A DNA stretch of 10,179 nt from Anaerolineales bacterium UBA3071. GTDB taxonomy: Bacteria; Chloroflexota; Anaerolineae; UBA3071. Within the stretch, counting starts at the first letter, position 1. Each line of letters starts with the position of its first letter. The stretch spans positions 547-10,725 of the forward strand of contig DFBV01000035.1 of assembly GCA_002366755.1 (NCBI GenBank), read 5' to 3'. A program made the translations under genes and the position numbers. Below, piece after piece: positions 1 to 6,591 of this stretch. Under the pieces are notes generated by a model. It was not told the origin of the DNA, made no database searches, and saw only the letters and a program-made list of their open reading frames with translations.

Positions 1-444
1 CTGGACGGATTCCAGGTCGTTCTCGTGGCAGCCGTCGGACTTTTCGCACGGGTCGCGGGTGTAATCACGGGGGTGAAAGAGAGCGTAGAAGAGAAACCAG
101 TGTGTCTCCGTCTCCGCCACTGAATAGTAGACGCGAGCCGAGAGATCGCCCGTGGGTTGGTTCTCCCAGTTGTTGTCCCCGACCCAGTCGCCGTCAAAGT
201 CCACGGCGGTGATATAGTCCTGGTCGGAAGCCGCGCCCTGGTGGATGACCGGCGCGTAGTGGCGAACCAGCTCTTCGTAGGAAGGCGGTGGGGCGGGGAG
301 TGTCGCAGGCGGCGTGGGGGAGGCGCAACTGGTAAGCGCCAGCGTCACCAGCACTGCCAGGACCACTCCTGTGATGGCGCTCAAGTGCCCGAGTGATGGT
401 ACATGCGGGTCAATGACTAAAAAGCAGCTTGGGATTTGGTTCAT
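1..444 (-). CDS. Lipoprotein, Vps62-like/HEND-motif family (partial, C-terminus outside window)
   Basis: An open frame of 148 codons runs from an ATG at 444 to the window edge with no stop, so only the N-terminal part is visible. The start is supported by AGGTGA about 10 bases upstream, overlapping the stop of the kinase gene. Residues 23-39 are hydrophobic and end in the lipobox LTSC (Cys40), followed by a Pro-rich stretch (ASPTPPATLPAPPP), so the protein is probably lipid-anchored outside the cytoplasmic membrane. The mature part contains YEELVRHYAPVIHQ, DYITAVDFDGDW, VYYSVAETETHWFLLYALFHPRD and CHENDLESV. From memory this pattern occurs in uncharacterised secreted proteins resembling the Vps62 (DUF946) group; that link is tentative. 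The 39-residue pre-lipobox segment is long; a TTG at codon 21 would give a more typical signal peptide but has no ribosome site. The gene lies 10 bp after the kinase and is probably co-transcribed. Function unknown. Confidence 0.8.
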   Translation of the reverse strand, partial: MNQIPSCFLVIDPHVPSLGHLSAITGVVLAVLVTLALTSCASPTPPATLPAPPPSYEELVRHYAPVIHQGAASDQDYITAVDFDGDWVGDNNWENQPTGDLSARVYYSVAETETHWFLFYALFHPRDYTRDPCEKSDGCHENDLESVQ

Positions 445-454
445 TGGGATCTGA

Positions 455-1330
455 TCACCTGCCCGTCAGCACCGCCGCCACGTCATCCGCAATGCCGCGC
501 CAGGGGCCGGGTTGCTCCTGTTTCAACGTGGTGACGGCGCCAGCGAAGCGAGCGGCCTCTTCGGGCGGCGCGCTCAGACGCTTGCCCACGTAGGTGGCAA
601 AGCAGGTATCGCCCCGGCCTGTGCGCCCGTCCAGGGAGCGGGGCGTGAAGGGGGCTTCGTGCATCCGCCCGCCGGCGTAGACGGTGACGCCCGACGATTG
701 AGTGACGATGACTTCGTTCTCAGGGCGGCCATAAGCGGCAAGTTGGCGGGCGGCGATCCGCAGGTCGGTCTGGTCAGTGAGCAACTCCGCCTCGGCGCGG
801 TCCACCTTGAGGTAGGTCACGTGGGCCAGACCCTCGGCCATGTCGGGCCACTGGCGGAAGACCAGGTGATCATTTTCGCGTACCCGGACAAAGCCCTGCA
901 CATCCAGACCCACCGGACTGCGAGCAGCCAGCGATTTGAGCAGGGATAAGTCCACTTCGCCGGCGATGATGGGCGCGATCAGGTACACTTGAGCCGATAG
1001 GTCGGGGATATCCTTCCGCCGGAAGGGACCGGCAAAGCCCCGCGGCTTGCAGATGCGACGCTCCATGTCGGCCGAGTTGTAGATGTTCTCGATGCCCGAG
1101 GTTTCTGGGGCTGGCGTGGCAAAGACCTGCACCCCCTCTTGTTTCAGTTCGTCCAGCAGCGGGAAGTCGTCGGGGTGCAGCCGGGTGACGACAGCCACAC
1201 TCACCCCCATGCGCCGGAGGGCCACGCTACCGTAGTAGACGGCTCCGCCGGAGGCAATCTCGCTTTTGCCATCCACCACCAGTTTGTCTTGGGCAAAGTG
1301 GCCGATCATCATGATGTCAACGTCGCACAT
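455..1330 (-). CDS. PfkB-family carbohydrate kinase
   Basis: This 291-residue protein belongs to the ribokinase/PfkB superfamily, which transfers the ATP gamma-phosphate to a sugar, polyol or nucleoside. The N-terminal GG at 28-29 (ASGGAVYYGSVAL) matches the substrate-binding strand. LKVDRAEAELL at 174-184 matches the conserved region before the nucleotide site. DGRTGRGDTCFATYV at 234-248 is the second PfkB signature, with Asp241 as the expected catalytic base; the usual GAGD is GRGD here. The length fits compact members of the family. The ATG at 1330 follows GGAGG (1341-1345) at 10 bases. It is the penultimate visible gene of the cluster and probably phosphorylates the compound brought in by the ABC importer. 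Substrate specificity (ribose, fructose, inositol and so on) cannot be read from the sequence. Confidence 0.9.
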   Translation of the reverse strand: MCDVDIMMIGHFAQDKLVVDGKSEIASGGAVYYGSVALRRMGVSVAVVTRLHPDDFPLLDELKQEGVQVFATPAPETSGIENIYNSADMERRICKPRGFAGPFRRKDIPDLSAQVYLIAPIIAGEVDLSLLKSLAARSPVGLDVQGFVRVRENDHLVFRQWPDMAEGLAHVTYLKVDRAEAELLTDQTDLRIAARQLAAYGRPENEVIVTQSSGVTVYAGGRMHEAPFTPRSLDGRTGRGDTCFATYVGKRLSAPPEEAARFAGAVTTLKQEQPGPWRGIADDVAAVLTGR

Positions 1331-1346
1331 CGTGTTTTAACCTCCA

Positions 1347-1493
1347 AAAGAACGGGTAGTCTCCCTGCAACGTGTTGATGGCTCGTAGTCAGGCACGAAA
1401 CGAAGTGGAGTGCCGTCAAAACGCCACTCCGCTACGCTCCGTGGCTTACTACAAACATCGTCAACGCAATGGCGGGAGACTATGAAAGAACGG
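1347..1493. mobile_element. MITE-like imperfect palindrome with 9-bp flanking direct repeats
   Basis: A large imperfect inverted repeat occupies about 1357-1482. Its ends are the perfect 9-bp pair TAGTCTCCC (1357-1365) and GGGAGACTA (1474-1482). The inner arms 1385-1416 and 1421-1452 match at 25 of 32 positions around a 4-base CAAA loop (1417-1420); between end and inner arm the match is weaker, with a 2-base length difference. The direct repeat AAAGAACGG occurs on both sides, at 1347-1355 and 1485-1493, as expected of a target-site duplication. No protein is encoded, so this fits a non-autonomous miniature inverted-repeat element. It lies just upstream of the kinase ribosome site (1341-1345). 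The whole structure could fold as a long RNA hairpin in the operon transcript. Family assignment is not possible here. Confidence 0.7.
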
Positions 1494-1523
1494 CCTGCAA
1501 GAAAAAGACTTGCGCAGCGGTAG

Positions 1524-1537
1524 ACGCAAGCTTGCGT
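1524..1537. repeat. Perfect 14-bp palindrome after the UroD-like gene
   Basis: ACGCAAG/CTTGCGT is a perfect palindrome starting 18 bp past the stop of the UroD-like gene. A second short inverted pair, GCAAG/CTTGC, lies just to its left around an A-rich spacer. There is no T-run directly after the palindrome in the direction of transcription, so it is not a standard intrinsic terminator. It could be a protein-binding site or an RNA-stability hairpin. Confidence 0.45.
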
Positions 1538-1554
1538 GAAACGTGAAACGTGAT
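1534..1554. repeat. Degenerate ACGTGAA tandem repeat (three units)
   Basis: The plus strand reads GCGTGAA, ACGTGAA, ACGTGAT in succession, a 7-bp unit repeated three times between the UroD-like stop and the MITE-like element. A related array in the opposite orientation is found at 4600-4637 and a shorter trace at 9265-9278, so this seems to be a dispersed intergenic repeat of the genome. No function is evident. Confidence 0.5.
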
Positions 1555-1555
1555 C

Positions 1556-2596
1556 CTATTGCACCGCTTCATACAACGCCAGGATGTTTTCGAGGGACGT
1601 TTCGGGCATGACGTTGTTGGTAGGGGCCAGGATGAACCCACCTCCCTGCCCCAGCACCCGGCACAGCCGCGCGACCTCAGCGCGCACCTCATCGGGCGTG
1701 CCTTGCGATAAGACGGTTTGAATGTCCAGCGCGCCGTGGAAACAAAGAGCGTCGCCAAAATCCCGCTTCAGTCCGGCGGGGTCTATGCCGTTGGCCGATA
1801 CCTGAATGGGATTGAGGATGTCCACCCCCATCTCGATGAAATCGGGTATCAGGCGGCGAACAGCACCGCAGGTGTGGTACATGACCCGCTGCCCGTACTC
1901 CTTGGCCTGGGCGATGAAGCGCTGCAAGCTGGGCTTGACGAACTGGCGGAACATCCTGGGGCTGATCATCAGCCCGTCCTGCACGCCAACGTCGTCGGCG
2001 ATGAAGTAGATGTCGGTGAGATCGCCCACGGCCTCCAGAATGCGCCGGTCGAACTCAAAGTAGAACCGTTCCACCCGTTCGATGATGGCCTGCGCCAGGT
2101 CGGGATTCAGCGCCAGGTCCGTCATGAGCTTTTCCATGCTGCGCAGGAACATGGCCAGGCGCAGGACACAGGTGGCATTGGGGCCGGGGTCGCGGATGAC
2201 GAGGGCGTACTCGCCCAAGGCTTCGCAGGTGGGGCGCAGGCCCTCGTAGTCGAACCAGTCGGGGTCGGGCCAGGGGTGAGCTTCGACGTCGGCGACGGTT
2301 TGAGCATCGGCCAACGGCGGTTCGACGACCTCTTCAAACGGCCCAATCATACGCTTGCGGAGGCCCCACCAGTCCATCCAACTGCCATCGTCAAGAGCGG
2401 GCAGGGGTGGCCCGATGTAGTCCGGCCAGACGGAGCGCAAGTCAATACCCAGGGCCTGCCAGACGCCTTCGTCATCGTGCACGCCAAAGTGAGCGCGCAG
2501 GTTGTCGGTGACGGGAGACAAGGCCCACAGGTCCACTGGCTCGCGGTCAGGCTCAACGTGATTGATGGTAGCCAACACCCGTTGCTTGCTATTCAC
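1556..2596 (-). CDS. Uroporphyrinogen decarboxylase-like (URO-D/methyltransferase superfamily) protein
   Basis: This 346-residue protein has the URO-D TIM-barrel hallmarks: an N-terminal MNSKQRVLATINHVEPDR segment, an acidic pair in FIADDVGVQDG (Asp201-Asp202), PRMFRQFVKP at 213-222, YHTCGAVRRLIPDFIEMGVDILNPIQ at about 240-265, and FHGALD at 286-291. The HxC motif (His241, Cys243) resembles the zinc site of corrinoid-dependent methyltransferases such as MtaA/MtbA. The third ligand Cys expected around 315-325 is absent: the segment reads LGQGGGFILAP. Its position in a sugar-uptake operon, with no other heme genes, argues against true heme-pathway HemE. A methyl-transfer or decarboxylation role on the imported compound is inference. 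The GTG start at 2596 is preceded by GAGG at 9 bases and by an in-frame stop eight codons upstream. Confidence 0.87.
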   Translation of the reverse strand: MNSKQRVLATINHVEPDREPVDLWALSPVTDNLRAHFGVHDDEGVWQALGIDLRSVWPDYIGPPLPALDDGSWMDWWGLRKRMIGPFEEVVEPPLADAQTVADVEAHPWPDPDWFDYEGLRPTCEALGEYALVIRDPGPNATCVLRLAMFLRSMEKLMTDLALNPDLAQAIIERVERFYFEFDRRILEAVGDLTDIYFIADDVGVQDGLMISPRMFRQFVKPSLQRFIAQAKEYGQRVMYHTCGAVRRLIPDFIEMGVDILNPIQVSANGIDPAGLKRDFGDALCFHGALDIQTVLSQGTPDEVRAEVARLCRVLGQGGGFILAPTNNVMPETSLENILALYEAVQ

Positions 2597-2712
2597 CTTG
2601 CGAAACCTCGCTCCAGATCAAGGAATTCATGAGGTTCTGCTGCCGTACATCGTGAAGACAGCCTTGATTTTGCTCTGTTTGTAAAGAAACTTAGCCCCTC
2701 AATTCACAAGCT

Positions 2713-3246
2713 TCATTTCCTCGTCTCTTTCATCTCTGTCTCGCTCCCTTCCTCTGGGGCGGCTTGGTGCACTTTCCACCGCTCCTCCGCGCGCCGTTCC
2801 AATCGCTCGCTTATGGGCGCTAGCAGGGCCAGCAGAGCTGTAGACAGAATCGTGGTAAAGATGGCGACAAAGTAAACACCGACCCCCACTGCCATGCCTA
2901 TGGCCGCCACCAGCCAGATCGTGGCGGCTGTGGTCAACCCCCGGATGTGCCTTTTGGTCTGCAACAGGGCACCGGCGCCCAAGAAGCCCACCCCGGTGAC
3001 GATTTGAGCGGCAACGCGGGCTGTGTCATGGGATGAGCCCTGCATGGAGAAACCCTCGATGGATAGAATGGTAAAGAGACAGGAGCTGATGGCGATCATC
3101 ATATTCGTGCGCAGGCCAGCCGGATGACCTCCCGCCACTCGTTCCAGGCCAACAATGGCGCCCAGTAAGGCAGCCAGAGAGATCTTTATGGCCGCGTCCC
3201 AACTCAACGATTGTAGGTAGATCACCCAGTCTGGACTCGTGCTCAC
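2713..3246 (-). CDS. MgtC/SapB-family membrane protein
   Basis: The product is a 177-residue integral membrane protein. LLGAIVGLERVAGGHPAGLRTNMM near the N-terminus and TGVGFLGAGALL...IRGLTTAATIWLVAAIGMAVGVGVY in the middle are the conserved core of the MgtC/SapB family. Four to five hydrophobic segments are followed by a charged cytoplasmic tail (RLERRAEERWKVH...). MgtC in Salmonella acts in low-magnesium survival and modulates the F-type ATP synthase; the role of environmental homologues is unclear. The GTG at 3246 is chosen because GGAGGG (3251-3256) lies 5 bases upstream and the protein then begins VSTSPDW right before the first conserved helix. The frame stays open for 65 more codons upstream, but that extension is Cys/Pro/Arg-rich and lacks family similarity. 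Its place between the transporter ATPase and the UroD-like gene is odd for a sugar operon. Confidence 0.88.
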   Translation of the reverse strand: MSTSPDWVIYLQSLSWDAAIKISLAALLGAIVGLERVAGGHPAGLRTNMMIAISSCLFTILSIEGFSMQGSSHDTARVAAQIVTGVGFLGAGALLQTKRHIRGLTTAATIWLVAAIGMAVGVGVYFVAIFTTILSTALLALLAPISERLERRAEERWKVHQAAPEEGSETEMKETRK

Positions 3247-3250
3247 GCAT

Positions 3251-3256
3251 CCCTCC
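3251..3256 (-). promoter_or_regulatory. Ribosome-binding site deciding the mgtC-like start
   Basis: GGAGGG on the minus strand, 5 bases before the GTG at 3246. An ATG lying in the same gap is in another frame and leads to a non-homologous 74-codon ORF, so the GTG frame is preferred. Confidence 0.7.
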
Positions 3257-3465
3257 ACCTTCAGGAGTTCAACACCCCGATGGCGCTGGCAAGGTTGGCC
3301 AACTTTCGTTTTGCAAGCGAAACATGCTCCAGACTGCCGGAGGGGCCTCTGGGCTGGACAATCTCTCCGTTGGGGACACGGGCATCGTCGGGCTGGACAA
3401 GCAAAGGGCGATAAGACAAACGTTCGCCGGGGCCCCATCAACTCAAACAGCCACCGGACGAGACT

Positions 3466-4539
3466 CTATGCCCAGAGCAGTGACTTTTCCGTTGTTGGGT
3501 CGAAGAACTGTACTTTGTGGGTGTTGAAGTCAAGCCTCACATTCTGGCCCATCTTCAAGCCCAGGACGGGATCGGCCAGCACATGGATGCTGGCTTCGCC
3601 GATGTGCATGTTAATCAGGTCGTCGCGGCCCAGCGATTCGACGATGAATACCTCGGCGGGGGTGCCCTCGTCGCTGATGGTTATGTCTTCGGGGCGGATG
3701 CCCAGGATGACGTTGCCTTTGCCGGCGGCCTTCTCGCCTCGGTCCGAGGGAATGACCACATCGAAGCCCTCGCGGCGGGCGTGATAGTCGCCGTTCTCGC
3801 GGACAACTTCCATCTCCAGAAAGTTCATCGGCGGATTGCCCACAAAGCCAGCGATGAACAGCGTGCGCGGCCGGTCGTACAGTTCGTCCGGGGTGCTATA
3901 TGCTTGCAGCTTGCCATCCTTCATGACCGCAACGCGGTCGGCCATGGTCATCGCCTCCACCTGGTCGTGGGTGACGTAGACGGAGGTGATGCCCAGTCCC
4001 ATCTGCAGCCGCTTGATCTCGCTGCGCATGGAGAGACGCAGACGAGCATCCAGGTTGGAGAGCGGCTCGTCGAACAGCAACAATTGGGGCTCCTTGACCA
4101 GCGCCCGGCCCAGGGCCACGCGCTGCTGCTGGCCGCCAGAGAGCTGGGCCGGCCTGCGGTCCATCAGATGGCCGATGCCCATCATGTCCGCCACCCGCTG
4201 CGCCCGCTTTTGCATTTCGTCTTTGGGGATCTTTTTGAGCTTGAGCGGGTAGCTGATGTTCTGGAAGACATTCATGTGAGGGTAGAGCGCGTAGCTCTGA
4301 AAGACCATGCCGATGTTGCGATCTTTGGGCGCCACGTGATTGACCACCTGGCCATCAAAGCGGATAAAGCCCGCGGTCGGCTTGTAGATGCCCGCCACCA
4401 TCAGCAGCGTGGTCGTCTTCCCGCAGCCAGAAGGCCCCAAAAAGGCTACAAACTCGGCATCCTTGACATCCAGGTTCATCGAGTCAGCCCCCACCACGTT
4501 GCCCCACCGTTTAGTCAGGTTTTCAAGTTCGACTTTCAT
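3466..4539 (-). CDS. Carbohydrate ABC transporter ATP-binding protein (MalK/UgpC/MsmK type)
   Basis: This 357-residue ATPase powers sugar import on the cytoplasmic side of the two permeases. Visible motifs in order are Walker A GPSGCGKTT (35-43), the Q-loop at Gln81 (MVFQSYALYPHM), the ABC signature LSGGQQQR (133-140), Walker B LLLFDEP (153-159, catalytic Glu158), the D-loop SNLD (161-164) and the switch His191 in VTHDQVEAM. ELYDRPRTLFIAGFVGNPPMNF leads into the C-terminal TOBE/regulatory domain (GIRPEDI) typical of the CUT1 MalK-like group, and the length matches that group. The ATG at 4539 follows AAGGAG at about 8 bases. CUT1 operons often lack their own ATPase and share one, so a dedicated copy suggests a self-contained importer. 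Substrate specificity does not reside in this subunit. Confidence 0.95.
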   Translation of the reverse strand: MKVELENLTKRWGNVVGADSMNLDVKDAEFVAFLGPSGCGKTTTLLMVAGIYKPTAGFIRFDGQVVNHVAPKDRNIGMVFQSYALYPHMNVFQNISYPLKLKKIPKDEMQKRAQRVADMMGIGHLMDRRPAQLSGGQQQRVALGRALVKEPQLLLFDEPLSNLDARLRLSMRSEIKRLQMGLGITSVYVTHDQVEAMTMADRVAVMKDGKLQAYSTPDELYDRPRTLFIAGFVGNPPMNFLEMEVVRENGDYHARREGFDVVIPSDRGEKAAGKGNVILGIRPEDITISDEGTPAEVFIVESLGRDDLINMHIGEASIHVLADPVLGLKMGQNVRLDFNTHKVQFFDPTTEKSLLWA

Positions 4540-4599
4540 CTGTTTTCTCCTTACAGTTTGTGTGCTGTGTGATGCAAATGGAAGATGTCACATCCACAC

Positions 4600-4637
4600 T
4601 TCACGTATCGCGTTTCACGTTTTATGTTCTACGTACC
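4600..4637. repeat. Degenerate TTCACGT-type tandem repeat
   Basis: The plus strand shows TTCACGTA, TCGCGTT, TCACGTTT, TATGTTC, TACGTA in a row, a degenerate 7-8-bp unit. It is the reverse-complement type of the array at 1534-1554. The repeat runs over the stop codon of the MalG-like gene (4629-4631), so the last codons of that gene lie at the array border. A short palindrome GATGT-C-ACATC (4584-4594) is adjacent. Confidence 0.45.
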
Positions 4638-5528
4638 ACCCTTGCTCCCGCCAGCGTAGACACTGAGCAGCATCTCCTGGGTAAAGATGAAAAAGATCAA
4701 CACGGGGATGAGTTGGAACATGCCCACGGCGGCGATCATGTTCCAATTGGTCGGCGCGGTGTCGCTGATCATCTGCCTCATGTAGACCGGCAGGTTGGCT
4801 ACCTTGCTACCCACGGTGAACGTAAAGGGGATCAAAAAGGCGGACCAGCCGGACAGGAAGTTGAAGATGGCCAGCGCAGCCAGACCAGGCTTGATCAGGG
4901 GAATGATGATCTCCCACCAGACACGGAAGCGCGAGGCACCGTCAATCAGCGCGGCCCGCTCCATGTCCCAGGAAAGGTTGTCGAAAAAGCCCTTCATCAG
5001 CCAGATGCCCAGCGGCAGGTCCAGGCTGATCATCACCAGCGCCACCCCCCCAAGAGTGTTGTAGCCAAACCAGGCACCAATCGCCGGAATCTTGGAGAGG
5101 AAGTTGAGGACGAAAAAGATGGCGATGAGCAGCGTGACGCTGGGGAAAGCGTGCAGAAGGAGCGTCAGGGAGAGGAAACCCTTGCGCCCGGCAAAGTTCA
5201 TCCGTGACAGGGAATACGCCGCCATGGACGAGACAAAGCCGACGCCGATGACCATGCCCACCGCCAGAACGAACGAGTTCAGGGTGACTCGCCAGATGGC
5301 CGGGTCGGTCAAGAAACTCCAGTTGCTCAAGGTCCATCCGCCGATGTTGCCCGCAGCATCTATGGGGAACAAACCCTCGGTGCGGTAGGAAAAGGTAGCG
5401 ATAATCAGCCAGGCATAGCCGAGCACAATGGGTGAAATGCTGAGGACCAGCAGGACGTAAGGGAGTGTCCGGCCCAGGAAGCGCTTGACGCCAGATTGCG
5501 ATCCGCTTTCAAAAGTTGCCGTAGTCAT
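4629..5528 (-). CDS. Carbohydrate ABC transporter permease, MalG-like
   Basis: This 299-residue inner-membrane subunit is one half of the translocation channel. About six hydrophobic segments are visible: roughly 22-46, 81-106, 118-144, 157-178, 212-235 and 265-287. The EAA loop that docks on the ATPase is ERAALIDGASRFRVWWEIIIPLIKP at 190-214, with conserved Gly197 and Pro210. The arrangement and length fit the MalG/CUT1 family (binding-protein-dependent transport permease). The ATG at 5528 follows AAGGAGG at about 7 bases, and the gene starts 12 bp after the MalF-like stop, so the two permeases are translationally linked. The C-terminus ends LLSVYAGGSKGGT, close to the AGAVKG-type end of relatives. 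Confidence 0.93.
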   Translation of the reverse strand: MTTATFESGSQSGVKRFLGRTLPYVLLVLSISPIVLGYAWLIIATFSYRTEGLFPIDAAGNIGGWTLSNWSFLTDPAIWRVTLNSFVLAVGMVIGVGFVSSMAAYSLSRMNFAGRKGFLSLTLLLHAFPSVTLLIAIFFVLNFLSKIPAIGAWFGYNTLGGVALVMISLDLPLGIWLMKGFFDNLSWDMERAALIDGASRFRVWWEIIIPLIKPGLAALAIFNFLSGWSAFLIPFTFTVGSKVANLPVYMRQMISDTAPTNWNMIAAVGMFQLIPVLIFFIFTQEMLLSVYAGGSKGGT

Positions 5529-5540
5529 TGGGGCTCCTCC

Positions 5541-6518
5541 TTATAGCACGTCAATCTTGGGTTCCTGCACCAGTTCGTTGAAGCGGAAGACGCGCAGGTA
5601 GATGATGGACATCGCAATGCCAATGATCACCAGGACAAACCCCCAGGCCGCGCCGTAGCCCCATTGGTTATGGCCAAAGTAGGTTTTCAGCGCTCGCTTA
5701 TACGCCGTGAGCGCCCACACTTCGGTGGTGTACAAACCCGGCCCACCCTCGGTCAGCAGCAAGATGTACTCAAAGGAAGTGAGCAGCGAAAGGGTCTGGT
5801 AGGTGGTCACGAACAGCAAGGGCCATCTGATCATCGGCAGGACAATGTCGCGGATGCTCTGCCAGGTGGAGGCGCCGTCCACCTTGGCGGCGGTGATAAG
5901 GTCTCTGGGAATCGCCTCGATGGCCGAACTAAAGAGGATCAGGCCAAAAGAAGCCCCCACAAAGCCGTTCACCAGGATGACGAACAGCCACGGCTGTTCA
6001 AAGAGCCAGTATTGTGGCTCTACGCCGAACGGCGCCAGCAACTGGTTGATCAGGCCAAAAGGGGGTTGGTGGGATATGCGTCTCCACATCAGGATGTAGA
6101 TCACCGAAGGGGTGATGCGCGGCAGCAACCATATCAGGCGGAAGAAAAAGCCCGCCCGACGGTTGATGTGGGTGGTCAGCAGGGCCAGCAGCAGCGCCAT
6201 CCCCACGTTGAAGCAGCTCAGGGTAACGGCAACGTAGAAGAAGGTGTTGCCCAGAATTTTGGGGAAAAACCTGTCTCTAAACAGCCGCACATAGTTGTTG
6301 AGACCGACGAAGGTCAAGGGATCGCTGAAGTTAGAACTGGACAGATCCGTCAGGCTGATGACAAAGAGGATGACAACGGGGAGGAAGAAAAAGACCAGCA
6401 CCAGCACCGTGGCCGGGCCCATGAAGCCCCAGGCACCCATCGTGGCCTTGAACTGCGCCCATCGGGAGGGCGGCTTCTGGCCCCGTATCACTTTGCGGCC
6501 CATCACAGCCTCTGCCAT
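5541..6518 (-). CDS. Carbohydrate ABC transporter permease, MalF-like
   Basis: This 325-residue subunit is the second half of the import channel. It starts with a short cytoplasmic tail, followed by hydrophobic segments near 31-57, 91-116, 123-145, 177-200, 232-256 and 287-310. The EAA loop is DLITAAKVDGASTWQSIRDIVLPMI at 206-230, with Asp214-Gly215 and Pro228. PLTFVGLNNYVRLF at 67-80 is the usual MalF/UgpA periplasmic segment. The ATG at 6518 is chosen over an in-frame start 60 codons upstream because AAAGGAGG (6526-6533) precedes it by 7 bases and homologues begin here; the extra residues would be read from the hairpin region and the binding-protein tail. It is followed after 12 bp by the MalG-like gene. 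Confidence 0.93.
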   Translation of the reverse strand: MAEAVMGRKVIRGQKPPSRWAQFKATMGAWGFMGPATVLVLVFFFLPVVILFVISLTDLSSSNFSDPLTFVGLNNYVRLFRDRFFPKILGNTFFYVAVTLSCFNVGMALLLALLTTHINRRAGFFFRLIWLLPRITPSVIYILMWRRISHQPPFGLINQLLAPFGVEPQYWLFEQPWLFVILVNGFVGASFGLILFSSAIEAIPRDLITAAKVDGASTWQSIRDIVLPMIRWPLLFVTTYQTLSLLTSFEYILLLTEGGPGLYTTEVWALTAYKRALKTYFGHNQWGYGAAWGFVLVIIGIAMSIIYLRVFRFNELVQEPKIDVL

Positions 6519-6524
6519 GGGTAT

Positions 6525-6533
6525 GCCTCCTTT
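6525..6533 (-). promoter_or_regulatory. Ribosome-binding site deciding the malF-like start
   Basis: AAAGGAGGC on the minus strand lies 7 bases before the ATG at 6518 and fixes the start well downstream of the longest open frame, which would begin inside the binding-protein gene. Confidence 0.8.
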
Positions 6534-6545
6534 CAGAATCATAAG

Positions 6546-6572
6546 GGAGAGGGGGGATGCCCCCCCCTCTCC
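6546..6572 (-). other. Strong G/C hairpin between binding-protein and permease genes
   Basis: An 11-bp perfect stem (6546-6556 with 6562-6572) made of GGAGAGGGGGG and its complement encloses a 5-base loop. It lies 19 bp after the binding-protein stop and 28 bp before the MalF-like start. No U-run follows it on the transcript (CTTATGATTC), so it is unlikely to be a full terminator. As in malE-malF type operons, such a hairpin may protect the binding-protein mRNA 3' end and lower permease expression; that role is inference. Confidence 0.65.
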
Positions 6573-6591
6573 AGTTTGCTTTTTGTGGTTA

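Noticed and set aside
512..949. Plus-strand frames opposite the kinase, UroD-like, ATPase, permease, binding-protein and repressor genes
   Set aside because: They are antisense to genes with clear family motifs, have low-complexity His/Arg/Gln/Gly-rich composition, and lack ribosome sites.
1401..1436. Intrinsic terminator after the UroD-like gene
   Set aside because: The hairpin is the centre of the larger palindromic element, and only TTTCG rather than a U-run follows it.
2591..2632. 13-codon leader ORF overlapping the UroD-like GTG start
   Set aside because: Very short, no ribosome site, and no features beyond chance.
3247..3441. Extended 242-residue version of the MgtC-like protein starting at 3441
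   Set aside because: The extra 65 residues are Cys/Pro/Arg-rich without family similarity, whereas the GTG at 3246 has a good ribosome site and gives the usual N-terminus.
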